Shown here in pieces: positions 23,321 through 35,800 of a stretch of DNA of 64,000 nucleotides. The notes below the pieces were generated by a model. It saw nothing but the letters and a program-made list of their open reading frames with translations, did no database searches and was not told where the DNA came from. A program made the position numbers and the translations under genes. Each line of letters begins with the position of its first letter. Position 1 is the stretch's first letter. The DNA comes from Panonychus citri (taxonomy: Eukaryota; Arthropoda; Arachnida; Trombidiformes; Tetranychidae). The DNA lies in assembly GCF_014898815.1 (NCBI RefSeq), contig NW_026515433.1, positions 1,138,501 through 1,202,500 on the forward strand, in the 5' to 3' direction.

Positions 23321-25978
23321 TTATCCAACAGAGATCTGTAAGGTCTGAAGGAATAGTTCTCCTTCGTGAATGTGTTGCCGATATCGAGCGATGTCTTTTC
23401 TGGTAACGATTCCAGCAACTTCGTTATAATCATTTATGACAACTAAATGTCGAAGTCCAAGTGCTCGAAATAATAAAAATATACGATTAAGAGAAGCTGA
23501 AGATGAGATTGCATATGGACTTGGGTTCATCACTGGTCGCAGATCAATTTGATAAAGTCTCTCTTTTGGTGTTATGGATTTGACGATCTTTTCGATTGGT
23601 GGATATCGAGGATAAGCGTCACGGAATGTTTTCGCGGTGATTGTATGATATTCATCATTTTCATCAAATATTTTCTCCTGTAAGAGAACAATCAACTGCC
23701 AGCGTAAAATGAGCCCACGGAAACGTCCAAAGTGAGTTTGTGATGAATATGAAGGTCCAAGGGATGAAGTTGATTCTGTTAAATTGTTTGATTCAATATC
23801 GACAACAGGGAAACCATTATGAGTTTCATTTTCTAAAACTTGAATAATTCTAGCGACACTTTCGACAGTTTTCAAAGTGACCACTGGTGTTGACATAATT
23901 TCCGATGCGTAAACGGTATGAGACATAGAAGGAGGCTCCCAGTGAAGGAAGGGAATTTGTGACAGGCGAATGTGAATATCGTAAATACTTTCGGGCATAA
24001 AATAATCACCGACCCATTTTGAGATTATTAGGGTTATCATGATGGGCGGACCGAAAGTTATATTACCAGTGGTCTCAATCATTATGACAGTTAAACTGAT
24101 GGTCATCCGAACGACACCGCCAAGCATTGCAGCCGCGCCGATTAGAGCAAATTTACAGCCATCAGCCCAGTCGCTGTTATTGGGAAGAGCAAATTTAACC
24201 AGGAGGTAGAAAAGGCGACCGCCAGTGGCACCGATCAAAAGAGAAGGTATAAATAGTCCAGCAGATACGCTAAGTCCATAAGTCCATGTGGCGATGAAAA
24301 AGTAACATATAAAGAAAATAAGAAGCGTTTTCCAGGTCCAGACATCATCTTCGCTGTGGAATAGCAAGTGAACAGCGCTTTCGGGTGTCGCCAACCAAAG
24401 ACGTGACATTACTGAATATTCATCCTCCTTACAACCAGAGCTTGTGAATAGATTGATATCTTTAACAATCTTGTGACAATCTTTGTCCAGGTAAATAAGT
24501 AAATAGCCAACAGTACAGGTTACAATGGAAACGAAAACGGCCTCGACTACTTTGAGCCACCTTCGATTGATGTACTTTAAACGGAATATCGAAAGACGAA
24601 GATTAATACTGTTGTGAAGGGCTCCTAAAATGCCTCCGATGGCCCCGAGAAGAGCGTAAATTGGAATCTCGTAAATGACATAACTGATTTCACCAAATTT
24701 ACCGAAATTGACTAAACCAGGATAAGACAATTGCCATGCATGGTTATGGTAAATGGACAAGACAATGTTGAGAGTGAAAGAAGTGATCATTGAACAGAAA
24801 AAGATTCTCCATGTTAAGGCCTGATTCCAGAACGATGCTCCTTCTTCAAGACTGAACAAAACTCCACCAATAGGAGCACCAAAAGCGGCAGCCACACCAG
24901 CAGCAGCTCCTGTGATTAAATTGCAATCATTAGATTAGATTATCAAGTTCATAAGAGAGCAAAATTGTGACATTTAAAACGGAGATTGATTGTTGAAAAC
25001 GGTGAGTAATTTCAAGTTAGAAAACATTTCACTAAGAACATGTAATCAGTCAAGTTAATTTCCATACAAATGGGACATTGATTAGCAATTAAAGTTAATT
25101 TCAACTACTAATAAGTTGATATTATCACTGAATCATCATTGAAGATAAAATCTTGAGGCCAAGATTCAAAGTTCAACAAAAAGCTACTTTAAGAATCTAA
25201 TTGATGATATCGAGGAGGTGGAAAAGTAAATATCATGAGCAAATAATCAAATAGACGACTAATTAATCATTTGATTCTGATAATTTGTGATTAAACTGTT
25301 CTAACAGAGAAACATCAAAGGAAAGGGAAAGAGATACAGAGACTCACCTGCAGATACGAAATCTCTTTTTTCTCTGTCATCCTTGAATTCGTCTAAAAGG
25401 TGAGTATCTTTTCCGAACGTGGTGCTTTTCCCTTGCGATATTCCAGCCGCGATTACTGAGCCACAATGGATCATCGGCCCTTCCTTGCCACTGGCCAATC
25501 CACCGACAACCGATAAAACAACGCCAACGGCTTTGGAAATGAAGGTCTTGATACGAACCACTTCGGGCACTTTGACGCCATTTAGATAACATTTGATCAC
25601 AGGAATACCAGAACTTGCGGCAACCGGAGCCCAATAAGTGACCATAATTGCACCGATCGAAACTAAAACGGCATTGATTCCCATCCAATAAAATAAAGGT
25701 GTATGGTAACAGTCAGTTGATTTATCACATTCATTTATCTGCGTCATAAGAAAATGGTACTTGTAATTAGCAAGTTTATCCACAGTAACGACAATTGTAC
25801 AGGCCGTTAATGCGGTCAATATACCGATGAATAAAATAACAATCCATCTTTTAACATTCTTATTTCTAAGAATATTCAAATTTCTTTGTTGGAAACGCTG
25901 CTCCAAAAGGAAATAGTAATTTTCACATTGATCATAATCAAGACTCTCATATTTTTGGGACAAAAATTCAAGAGGCAT
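23321..25978 (-). CDS. CLCN7: ClC-7 type lysosomal chloride/proton exchanger
   Basis: Two exons, 25978-25348 and 24909-23321, 739 residues (human 805). ClC-7 exchanges Cl- for H+ in late endosomes and lysosomes, normally with Ostm1. Seen: QKYESLDYD before the first helix (about 44-66), as in ClC-7; the chloride-site loop SSGIPVIKCYLNG at about 122-134; GKEGP with gating Glu 166; the proton-path segment SLEEGASFWNQ; GLFIPSLLIG; and two C-terminal CBS domains ending with FRALGLRHLVVI and TRKDIARYR. The usual GSGIP reads SSGIP, keeping the chloride-coordinating Ser. The N terminus is about 65 residues shorter than human and lacks the usual sorting region. An in-frame stop lies upstream but so does a possible acceptor (TTAATTAG), so a further 5' exon is possible. 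Confidence 0.92.
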
Positions 25979-26533
25979 TGCGACATTGATTCCAACTAAT
26001 TAAAGAAACAAAACTAATTATTGTAAAACACTAAAAGTAATCAGTTCAAATTAGAGCAAAAAGTGATTACAGTTGATTAAATGTATCAATTTATTTGTTT
26101 ACACTCTAACATCTGATAAGAAAACGAATCTTTTTCTGTTAGAATAGCAATCAAACGCTATTTTAACGGAAATTTTGACAGTTGATCAGAAAAACGGTTA
26201 CAATTAATTTGAAATGATCTTTTTTTTTATTTTCAACAGTTGCGCGAACTCAACTATCATTTGTTGATTAGAATATGATTTGTTTCCTTCCTTTGATTGA
26301 CTTGATTAGTTTTGATTTTTTCGCTTTTCAAGAAGAGATGAAAAAACAAAAGTGATTAAGGATCGAGTGATTAACTTAACTCTATTTCTTTGGTTGAAAT
26401 GTAAAAAAATATTTCCATTACATACATAATAAAGAGTAGAAATAAGAAATAGTAATCAACATGATTGGGTTCGATGTGACAGTTGATTCTACATAAATTA
26501 TTTTAATCGTAAACAATTTTTGATAACAAAGGG
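25979..26533. other. Gap between CSTF2 and ClC-7 (both minus)
   Basis: Holds the CSTF2 3' UTR and the ClC-7 5' region. I looked for a short coding first exon of ClC-7 and found no ATG exon with a usable donor. AT-rich, otherwise featureless. Confidence 0.4.
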
Positions 26534-27823
26534 TTAATGAGCTCCTCTTGAAATTTGTTCCTTTAAAAGTAGAATACTCTGTTTTTGTTCATCGGGTAAC
26601 ATGGCGATTTGTTGCTCCGATAATTGGAGTACTTGCATGATTAGGGCAGCTCTTTCTTGTTCTTGATTTGGTAAACTAGGAATATTTAATGAAGATGCTG
26701 GAGCATTGGGTCGAGAAGATGATGATTGAGGTCCACCGGGTCGAGCGTTATTAGAAGACGGGGCTTGGGTTGATAGTCTGGGATCGAATGAGGTTTGTTG
26801 GGGTTGAGATCGTGCTCTTGGATCTAATGATGTTATTGGTTCTCGAGCTCGAGGATCGAGAGATCTTGGATCAAAGGCAATTCCAGAGGCTGGTGGTGGC
26901 ACATTTGAAGGCTGAGCAACGGGTTGAGATGGAGGGATAACACCTCTAGCATAAGGATCGGGTGGTATAACTGGTCCTGCTTGTGCCCATGGTCCGGTTC
27001 CTGGTGGAGCTGTTGAAGGTAATCCGGTAACAGGAGGAACTCCTGCTTCCCCCATTAGATTTGGAACCGGAGTGTTCCGGTGAAGTATACTGAGAGCAAC
27101 ATTAGGATCAACTATCTTCATGACAACCAAAGCTTGAAGTAAAGCATATGATAGCTGAGGATTCTGAAGTAGCATATTTCTTGCTTCATTTGGATTAGTT
27201 TGAATACATTGTTTCATTTGTTTAGCAAGTTCAAACATTTGTTCTGGTGGGAGACTTGCAACTGCTCTGCTAATCGCCTCCGGTGCTTTATCTGGATCAA
27301 CGTCTGGACCATATGGACTCTCAAATGTACCACCAAGGGATGATTGAAGGTTACGTATCTCCTCTTTGGTTCTTTCATTTGCAGCATTGTCAACTCTAAG
27401 GGTACGTCCATTTAATTCATGACCATTAAGATTTCTCATCGCGCTTAAAGCAGTTTCCTGATCCTTATACTCACAGAAACCATAACCCTTTGGTTTACCT
27501 GTTTCTCTGTCATATACAAGTCTACAGTCAAAGATGAAAAAAAGGTAAGTTAATTGTCAATGTCAAATCCTTTGATTCCTTTTCCAATCTCAAAGCAAAC
27601 AAAAATGTTGACAAAAAGCCAACAAACAGAATAGTAAAAAGCTTTCATCAATTGACAACAATAACAAAGCTTTACAATGAGATTTAATGTCTTACCTAAA
27701 GCTCAACACCGGCCCTGCTTGAGAAAACAATTCCTTGAGTTTCTCTTCGGTAGCATCATATGGAATATTACCAACAAATACTGATCGTAATGATCTTTCA
27801 TTAGAATTTAAAATTGCTGCCAT
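26534..27823 (-). CDS. CSTF2: Cleavage stimulation factor 64 kDa subunit
   Basis: Two exons, 27823-27696 and 27521-26534, 371 residues. CstF-64 binds the GU-rich downstream element in nuclear pre-mRNA 3' end processing. One RRM at about residues 15-92 with RNP2 VFVGNI and RNP1 KGYGFCEY; then the hinge domain that binds CstF-77/symplekin (PEAISRAVASLPPEQMFELA to LSILHR, about 120-190); a Pro/Gly/Arg-rich middle with repeated SLDPRA/SFDPR; and the C-terminal three-helix domain (ALIMQVLQLSEQQIAMLP, QKQSILLLKEQI) that contacts Pcf11. It is shorter than vertebrate CSTF2 (577) because the middle lacks the pentapeptide repeats. The start ATG fits MAAILNSNERSLRSVFVGN. Confidence 0.95.
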
Positions 27824-28673
27824 TTGAAGATAATAACCAAACACAATACAACAGCAATCAAAGAGACAAACTAATCAATTAATGAACAAAATAAAAATTC
27901 AAAACAAGAAAAAAACTCTTTTCCAAACCAACAGATGTCGCTAATTCTACTATTCTAAAATTCCAACAGATGGCGCTGTTAACACTCGAGATCGAAGTTA
28001 ATTTAATCACAATTATAATCTAATTATTTTCCTCGTTCTTATCCAATTAATTGAAGAATTAAAATTTTTTCGATCATGATTGTAACATTACCATATTCTC
28101 ATCTTATTCTTGCCAAGTAATCAAAAAGACTAGAACTAGGGTGTAAATCTAATTGCAATTAAATCGCAAGGGAAAAAGTTCTCGTTCTTAAATTGTCTTG
28201 ACTTTGGTTCGTTATTATTATTAAATGAGTTGATTAATTTTTCTCTTTCTTTCAATCTAAACAATTAACATTCCAATATTTTCTCATTAATTGTCAATAA
28301 TTAAATTGTTCTCATTGATTGGGTGAGAAAATAAATATTTACTTTTCCAATTGAAGTAAAAACGATGAGGTTGAATTTTCACTTTTCTTTAAAGTCTCAA
28401 TTGATTAAGTTGATAGAGTAATTATTTACCATCGTTAATTAACTTGTAAGTTAAATAAAAATATTCTCTCTCTTAAAGTAATTAACCAAGTTAATTAATC
28501 CGTTAATTGAGTTGAAATGAAATCTAATTTTCTTAAAGTCATGTGACTTTGATCAGCTGATCAATTGGATTTTTTTGTTTGTCTGAAAATCAGATTATCT
28601 GTCAATCTGTTACTGTAAATGTGAATTTAAATAATCAAGTTGACAATTAATTTGATTGAACTGTTTTTATTTC
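27824..28673. promoter_or_regulatory. Bidirectional upstream region CSTF2/NAXE
   Basis: Two housekeeping genes start back to back 850 bp apart, so this AT-rich stretch must contain both promoters. No TATA box stands out. A short repeated phrase AACAGATG(T/G)CGCT occurs at about 27930 and 27965. Confidence 0.45.
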
Positions 28674-29912
28674 ATGTTAATCAACATCAGTAGACCAAAT
28701 TTTAAGAAAAATTTTGGACGATTAGTTCCCAATCAATTGAGATTAATTCATACATCGGTTGTTACAAGTAAGTGTCTTCTTTTTGTTCATTTAGAATTTT
28801 TTTTTCTCTCAATTTTAACTAATCTTTTCTCCATTTTTTCTAATCACTTTCTATCAATCATAGTGGAGAGCATCAAGTGCCTAAGGTAAGTTTTTAATTG
28901 TAGAATATTTGTCCATTTTCTCTGTTTAAATTGTTTTGGCTTGGAAATGGCGATTCATTGATTTACCCTTTTCTCTTGTTCTTTGTCTCTCTTTGTGTGC
29001 GTATCTTTAGCCAAGAGGAGGCCATTAGAGTCGATAAAGACTTATTCAATGAGTGCCAATTTAGTGTCGATCAATTAATGGAATTAGCTGGACTCGCTGT
29101 TGCCACTGCCATTTTTAAAACGTATCCATCTCGATCTTATAAAACTGTTTCCATTTGCTGTGGTCCCGGAAACAATGGCGGCGATGGTTTGGTTGCTGCG
29201 AGGCATCTCTTTGCATTTGTATGTCTCCAATTGGTGATTCATCGGAAATCACATTGCATCTCAACCCAATTACTATAATATGAGAAAAAAAGGAAATCAA
29301 CATGCTCATATTTTCTCATTTTATGTGTATTGAGTTGTAATTGTGTGAAATCTAATCTCATATTCAACAATTACCTTTATCGTTTTCATGCTCACTGGTA
29401 TTTTAAAATTTTCTCTTTTCTTTTTGTATCTACGCATTTCTTTTACTCAGGGATATCGGCCATCAATTTACTACCCAAAACCTGGAAAATCTGAATTATA
29501 CTCACGTTTAGTTCGACAATGTGAGGAGGATGAAATTTCTTTTCTAACAAACTCAGAGGACGTTGAAAGAAGCTCATTGGTTGTCGATGCTGTTTTCGGA
29601 TTCAGCTATAAACCACCATGTCGAGAAGAATTCAAAGATCTCTTGGGAGTATTATCAAGATGCTCGAACAGATTGATCAGTATAGATATTCCTTCGGGTT
29701 GGCACGTTGAACAAGGTCCACCAACCGATGATACTCCAAAATTACAACCCGATTGTCTAATATCATTAACCGCTCCTAAACTTTGTTCCAAGTTTTTCCA
29801 TGGTAAACATCATTGGTTAGGTGGCCGTTTCGTTCCTAAAACTATCATCAAACGGTACGAATTGAGACTACCCGATTTTCCAGGATCTGAACAATGTGTT
29901 AAAATTGTTTGA
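28674..29912 (+). CDS. NAXE: NAD(P)HX epimerase
   Basis: Four exons: 28674-28767, 28864-28885 (22 bp), 29011-29218, 29451-29912, 261 residues. It epimerises the damaged hydrates of NADH and NADPH so that NAXD can repair them. The first about 30 residues are basic, Ser/Asn-rich and without acids (NFKKNFGRLVPNQLRLIHTS), suggesting a mitochondrial presequence. The YjeF-N domain follows: LSQEEAIRVDKDLF, FSVDQLMELAGLA, the signature GPGNNGGDGLVAARH, VVDAVFGFSYK, SIDIPSGW and LISLTAPK, ending LGGRFVP. The micro-exon of 22 bp is supported because it alone supplies MESIKCL in phase. Complete by family comparison (human 288). Confidence 0.93.
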
Positions 29913-32885
29913 GATTAACACTAATCACCACCACCACCAACCAACCTCAGTGATGATGATGATTGGCTGATCAAGATTAAGAAGGAGAGAGAAAAAAAGA
30001 GGAACAATTATAAATGAAGAAGTTGAAACAATTTAACAGGATTCAAGAGATTGACAAATTAATCACCTATGCCTCAATTCAAACAGTTGATTAATCACAA
30101 TCAGCATCCAAAAGAAAAGTCGAGAGAGCAATCAAGAGTTGAATGAAATTAACGACGAACTCTCAACTTTTTTTTTTCGATTCTTATTTTACCGTTAATA
30201 CGATTACTTGTTTCCTGATCCCGATAACATCAACAACAATTTGTTATTTGATTGTTACAACTTCTCAATTAACTTGTTCCATTATCATACTCTGATCAAC
30301 AGATCACAACATAACCACCACCACAAATCATTTAACTAATGTTAATTATTATAATATTCTGATTAATAGCTTGATTGCTTCTATTCTAAAACAATAATTA
30401 CCACCTATTCTTCCAGAAATCAAGAGTAATAGATCTTCCTAATTAACAAACAAAATCAAGATAATCTATGGATTGATTAACCGTACAAATCATAATTCTA
30501 ATACAATTTCCGATAATATTTTAATCCCGATTAGATTTAAGTCTCGATAAAAACACTAACCTAATCCCGAGAGCAGATGAAAACCAAAAGTGAATCCAAA
30601 ATTCTGATAGTTTAATAATAACAACAAATGAAAACAATTAAAAAAATCAGAGAAATTGATAATTAACAATTAAACACTTTCTCTCAATTAATCTGTATCT
30701 CTCAACAATTAATCTCAACAATAATAATAACAATTGTCTCCCAAACAAGATTGTATTTATCTATAGCAAAGAAATGAGCTTAATGACAAATGTTTGATAA
30801 TCAGCAATTAAAGAAACACAATTAAACTTTAATCTTTAATTTGTATTACATGAAATGATTTAATCGTGAATCAGGTTAATCAATTTCCACCTAACATGTT
30901 GTATTTTTGTTTCCACTCTTTCATGTTACTAGGAAATTAACTTGAACATTTTTTGTTCATCGCAATTCATTGCGACTCGAAGATGATCCTGGAAGATGAA
31001 GAAGATGATCTGAATTTAGCATCATCCGAATAAGGAGAAGAGGGATGATCAGGGAAGATTCAGATTCTGTCTCCGAAATTCAACTTTTGACAATTTCGTT
31101 TCCATCATCATTATCTTTCAATTCTCTTTCTTTTTCTCCGCATCCTCTTTGTTTCTCTATTTACATCATCATTATCATCTTCATCTTCATCTTCCTCCTC
31201 TGTCTATTTCTCTCTCTCTCCCTCTCTTCTCATTTTAACTTCTCTTCCAGAAAGAGACTCACCCTCATCTCTCTCTCTCTCTCTCTCCCTGTCTCTCTCA
31301 TCATTTACAGTTAGAATCTATTATCTTTCTTTTTTTCTTCTCTTTCTTAATTCTCTCTCTCTTTCTCTTTCTCTTATCATCTTCATCTTCATCTTTTTTC
31401 ATCTTCTCATAACAAACTCCCTTTGCTCCCACAGAATCAAAGTAATTACAATATCATTTTTTTATTAACGTTAACACGTTTTAATTGTTATTGTTTATGT
31501 GATAATCATTTTCAACCTCATCACCAATTTGATAATCAATTTAAATAAAAAAGGTAAGAAAGTTATCATTTATTAACCATCGCAATTAAGGTTGATATTT
31601 AAATCGGTTACACCTTAATTTGTGCCTCTAATAGTTACGATTAATCAACTTATCGTTACCAAATTGTGTTTGTGTCTAAATTGTTGATCGTGATGAAAAT
31701 AGGCTTGAGTTTAATTGTTCCTATGCTCCAGTTACAATAATAACAGAGCTAAATTAAATTACCATATTCAACTATTTAATTTAACTAATGTGAAAATTAA
31801 TTCTGTCAAGTTAAACATTTAATACTCAACAATCAACAGGTACAACTGTCAATTGTAATGATTAAATTTAATCCATTTTATATATTCATTTGTTTATAGT
31901 AAAAAAATTACAATTTAAAATGTAATTTATGTAATTAACCATTGATGAAGATGATGAGAAACTAATTGTAAACAAAAGTGTAAACATAAATACAACTAAT
32001 CAATGGTAAATTGTGGTTAACCAATTAAATTACAGATTAATTAGCAATTTCCACCAGGAAATTATTGAATCAACAAACACAAAACCTAAATTAGTTACCA
32101 TTCATTTGATAAATTACAATTAAAATTATTCATTTCTCTCATTCACAATTAACTGTTAATTGTTTACATATAGTTACGAGTTAAATTGTTGCTGTTAAAA
32201 GATGATCAAAAACACAAAGCGATGTATAATTAGTAACTTTAATTGTGTAAAGAATTATTATCAATAACAATTCGTATCAACAATTAATCGTAAATCGTTG
32301 ATTAGATTTAAATAATATTCTGTGGAAATTGAGACAATTTAAATTGTTGTAATTTCCAAGTGATCATATTTATCTTAATTGTAACGTGTTTATTTTGATT
32401 TGAATTTGGGTTAACCAAAAGAGATCATGTTGTTAAGAATCAACTTTTTCTTGGCTTTAAATAATCACGACAATTTAAACTAATGTAATTCTGTTATTAG
32501 CAAATAGCAATCATCAGCAGGATCAAAGTAATAATAGTTAACTAAATTAGTTTAAATTGACAATAAACTTATCGATGAACCGTTTTAACTTAAGGCATTT
32601 AAATTGTAAAATTAACAATTGCTGTTCCAATGATTTCATCTGAATCATCAGATTAATCATTTTTTCAGAATAATCAACAAAAAAAACAACAACTATCAAC
32701 ATAAATCATCAATGAAATCATCAATCAATCAGATGAGTTGATTATCATGTTGCCATGATTTGTGGTTTGAATTTGTAACCAGTGGACAGTTTGAATGTTT
32801 TGTAAACAAGAATATAAATTTATTGTTAATTGTTGGGCTTAATTATCAGGTTAATCATCGTTCCGTGTCCTAAACCAAAGTGAAA
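29913..32885. promoter_or_regulatory. Upstream region of filamin
   Basis: About 3 kb without a supported gene. It includes the NAXE 3' UTR, a strongly CT-rich stretch at 31118-31400 (TCTCTCTC runs and TCATCTTCATC units) and AT-rich DNA up to the filamin ATG. Non-coding 5' exons of filamin may lie here. The open frame at 31045-31314 is an artefact of the CT-rich run. Confidence 0.45.
31118..31400. repeat. CT-rich low-complexity tract
   Basis: Near-continuous pyrimidine run with TCTCTC and CATCTT units about 1.5 kb upstream of the filamin ATG. On the other strand it is a GA tract comparable to those upstream of Serrate and in filamin intron 10. Confidence 0.8.
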
Positions 32886-35800
32886 ATGGGTGTAGCTGAT
32901 GATAGAAGAGGAAATCCGGATGAAGAGGACATTATGGAGAGAGAACTCGCTGAGGATGCTGTTTGGAAGCGAATTCAGAAAAATACCTTCACAAGGTAAG
33001 CGATTAATTGATTGTTATCATTGATTTTCCTTCTTCTCCTTCTATGGAATTTAAATGTGAACCCGATTGATTAACTGATTTCTCTTCATTTTCTTTCCTT
33101 ATTTGATCAACTTTCCGATGAATTTAATTGAATTGTGACTCCAAATGATCTTGATGATATTAAGATGGGCCAATGAACATTTGAAAACTGTCAATTCTCA
33201 TATTGAAAATTTGGAAACTGATTTTGAAGATGGCACCCGTTTGGTTGCCTTGGTCGAAGTGCTTTCGGGAAAACGATTACCTCGACACAATAAACGGCCT
33301 AAACTACGAGCCCAAAAACTTGAGAATGTCAATATCGCTCTTAATTTTTTAACTCAACAAGAAGGAATCAAAATCGTCAACATCGGTAAGTTAATTGTTT
33401 CTTTTTCTCTTTTTGTTAATTTTCATCGATTGATTCTGTTAATTTAAACTCTTCATCAGGGCTCGAATTTGTTTCTTCTTCATCAGATTTTATCGATATT
33501 CTTGTGAACAACCCTAATGATCAGTTAACTGTAAAGAGTTGCCACTAATTTAGTCGCTTTTTTGTTGATAGTTACTAAATTTAGATTGTTCAACCTTGAA
33601 TATAATTCACTGTAAATTGTTTGATGTTTGGGTGATAATCAACAAGTAATAAATTTTACTCAACTTTTCGAGATTCGTAGGATATTGAATTTAATACCAT
33701 CACGAATTTTAAAGATTCTTGTTAATAATTTATTGATATGGTTTGGATTAATTGTCAATGGATTAACTAGATTGGCGAGTCAATGAATTGTTTTCATGTT
33801 TGCTATTCATTGTGAAATTTTTTCTTCAGATTAATTATAATGATGATGAGTAATATTGTTTGTTCACTTTCTAAATCGTAATTAACTTAACTACATGTAT
33901 GATTCAACGTTACTTGTTGGTTGATTACCAACATAATCTTATAGTTCAATCAAATTAGATAATCTTGTTTCTCATTCTGACACTTTGAATTTCATGATCT
34001 CATCACGAATTCACAGATAGTACTGATGTTGTTGATGGTCACCTTAAGCTGATTCTCGGCTTAATTTGGACTCTTATCCTTCATTATTCAATCTCAATGC
34101 CCATGTGGGAGGGTGAAGATGACTCAATGTACCGAGGGCGGGGAGAGCCAACACCCAAACAACGACTCCTTGGTTGGATCAAGAATAAGATTCCAGAAGT
34201 TCCGGTCAATAATTTCACCACCGATTGGAACAGTGGTAAAGCCTTGGGTGCTTTGGTCGATGCAGTTGCACCAGGTCTATGTCCCGACTGGCCTGATTGG
34301 AAGCCAGAAGATGCTTTGAAAAATACAAAAGAAGCGATGAAATTGGCCGACGATTGGCTTAATGTCCCTCAACTAATTAAACCCGATGATGTTGTCGATC
34401 CCAAAGTGGATGATCTTTCAATGATGACCTATTTATCCCAGTATCCTAATGCTAAATTAAAGCCTGGAGCACCACTTAGACCAAGAAATAATCCAAATCG
34501 GGTTCGTTGTTATGGACCAGGAATTCAGCCCGATGGTGTTGTCAAAGGAGCTCAAACAAACTTTACCGTTGAAACTTTTTCGGCTGGTAAAGGTAAAGTC
34601 GAAGTGTTCATTTTGGATCCATCAGGCAAACAAGAACCTGTCGCTGCAAAATTCAATGACGATCCAAGTAAAACTTACACTTGCTCTTATACTCCAAAGA
34701 TTGAAGGTCAACATAAGGTAAATTTGTCAACATCGTCAGTTCGAGGCACCAGATCACTAAGAACGGTGTTAATTTCTATCTAATTGCAAAGAAAATGATA
34801 TCACCGCCATCTCTTAGTTTACTAATCATATTAATCTCTTGTTTACTCTTTCATTTTCATCTTCGTTTGATCAATTTAGGTGATCGTCAAATTTAACGGA
34901 GTCGAAGTACCAAAATCTCCATTCGCTGTCAATGTCGAAGGTGTCGCTGGTGATGCTACCAAAGTTACTGCATCAGGACCAGGTCTTCAACCGACCGGAG
35001 TTCAAGTCGGCAAACCGACTTATTTTGATGTTTTCACTAAAGGTAAATTTCAATCGGATGTAACAATTACCACCCATCAAGATTTAATCGTTTTTCCTAT
35101 TTTTGTGTTGATTAGGTGCTGGTAAAGGTCAATTAGAAGTCGTTATTTTGGATCCGACTGGAAAACCAAATACTGTACCTTTACGTGTTCGTCCTCTTGG
35201 TGATGATGTTTATCGATGTGAATATGTTGCCCAGGCAACTGGAGTCCATTCCGTTAATGTTTTCTTTGCTGGTAAACAAGTGCCCAAAAGTCCGTTTGGT
35301 GTTCGTGTCTCACCAATTTGCGATCCACGGAAAGTCCGAGCTTCTGGTCGTGGTTTACAACCAACTGGAGTGCGAGTTGGTGATATCGCTGATTTCAAGG
35401 TTACCACCGAAGGTGCTGGTGAAGGAAATCTTGATATTAAAGTAATCGGACCTGATGGAAAACCTGAAAAGGTCAATATTCGTAAAATCGATGCGACAAC
35501 ATTTGATTGTGACTATCGACCTGCAAAACCAGGTAAATATGTGGTTATTATTTCCTTTGGAACTCAAGAAATATTCAGGTCACCATTCGAGGTAAATGTT
35601 GGACCTCCAAAAGCGTCAAAAATACGAGCATATGGACCAGGATTAAAAGGCGGTGTCGTTGGTTATCCCGCTAAATTTACTGTTGACACAAACGGTGAAA
35701 CGGGAACCCTTGGGTTCACAATTGAAGGTCCATCTGAGGCTAAAATTGAATGTACGGATAACGGGGATGGTTCAGCTGATGTTGTTTACTTTCCAACAGC

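Noticed and set aside
31045..31314. 89-codon Ser/Leu-rich frame
   Set aside because: Translation of a CT-rich tract upstream of filamin.
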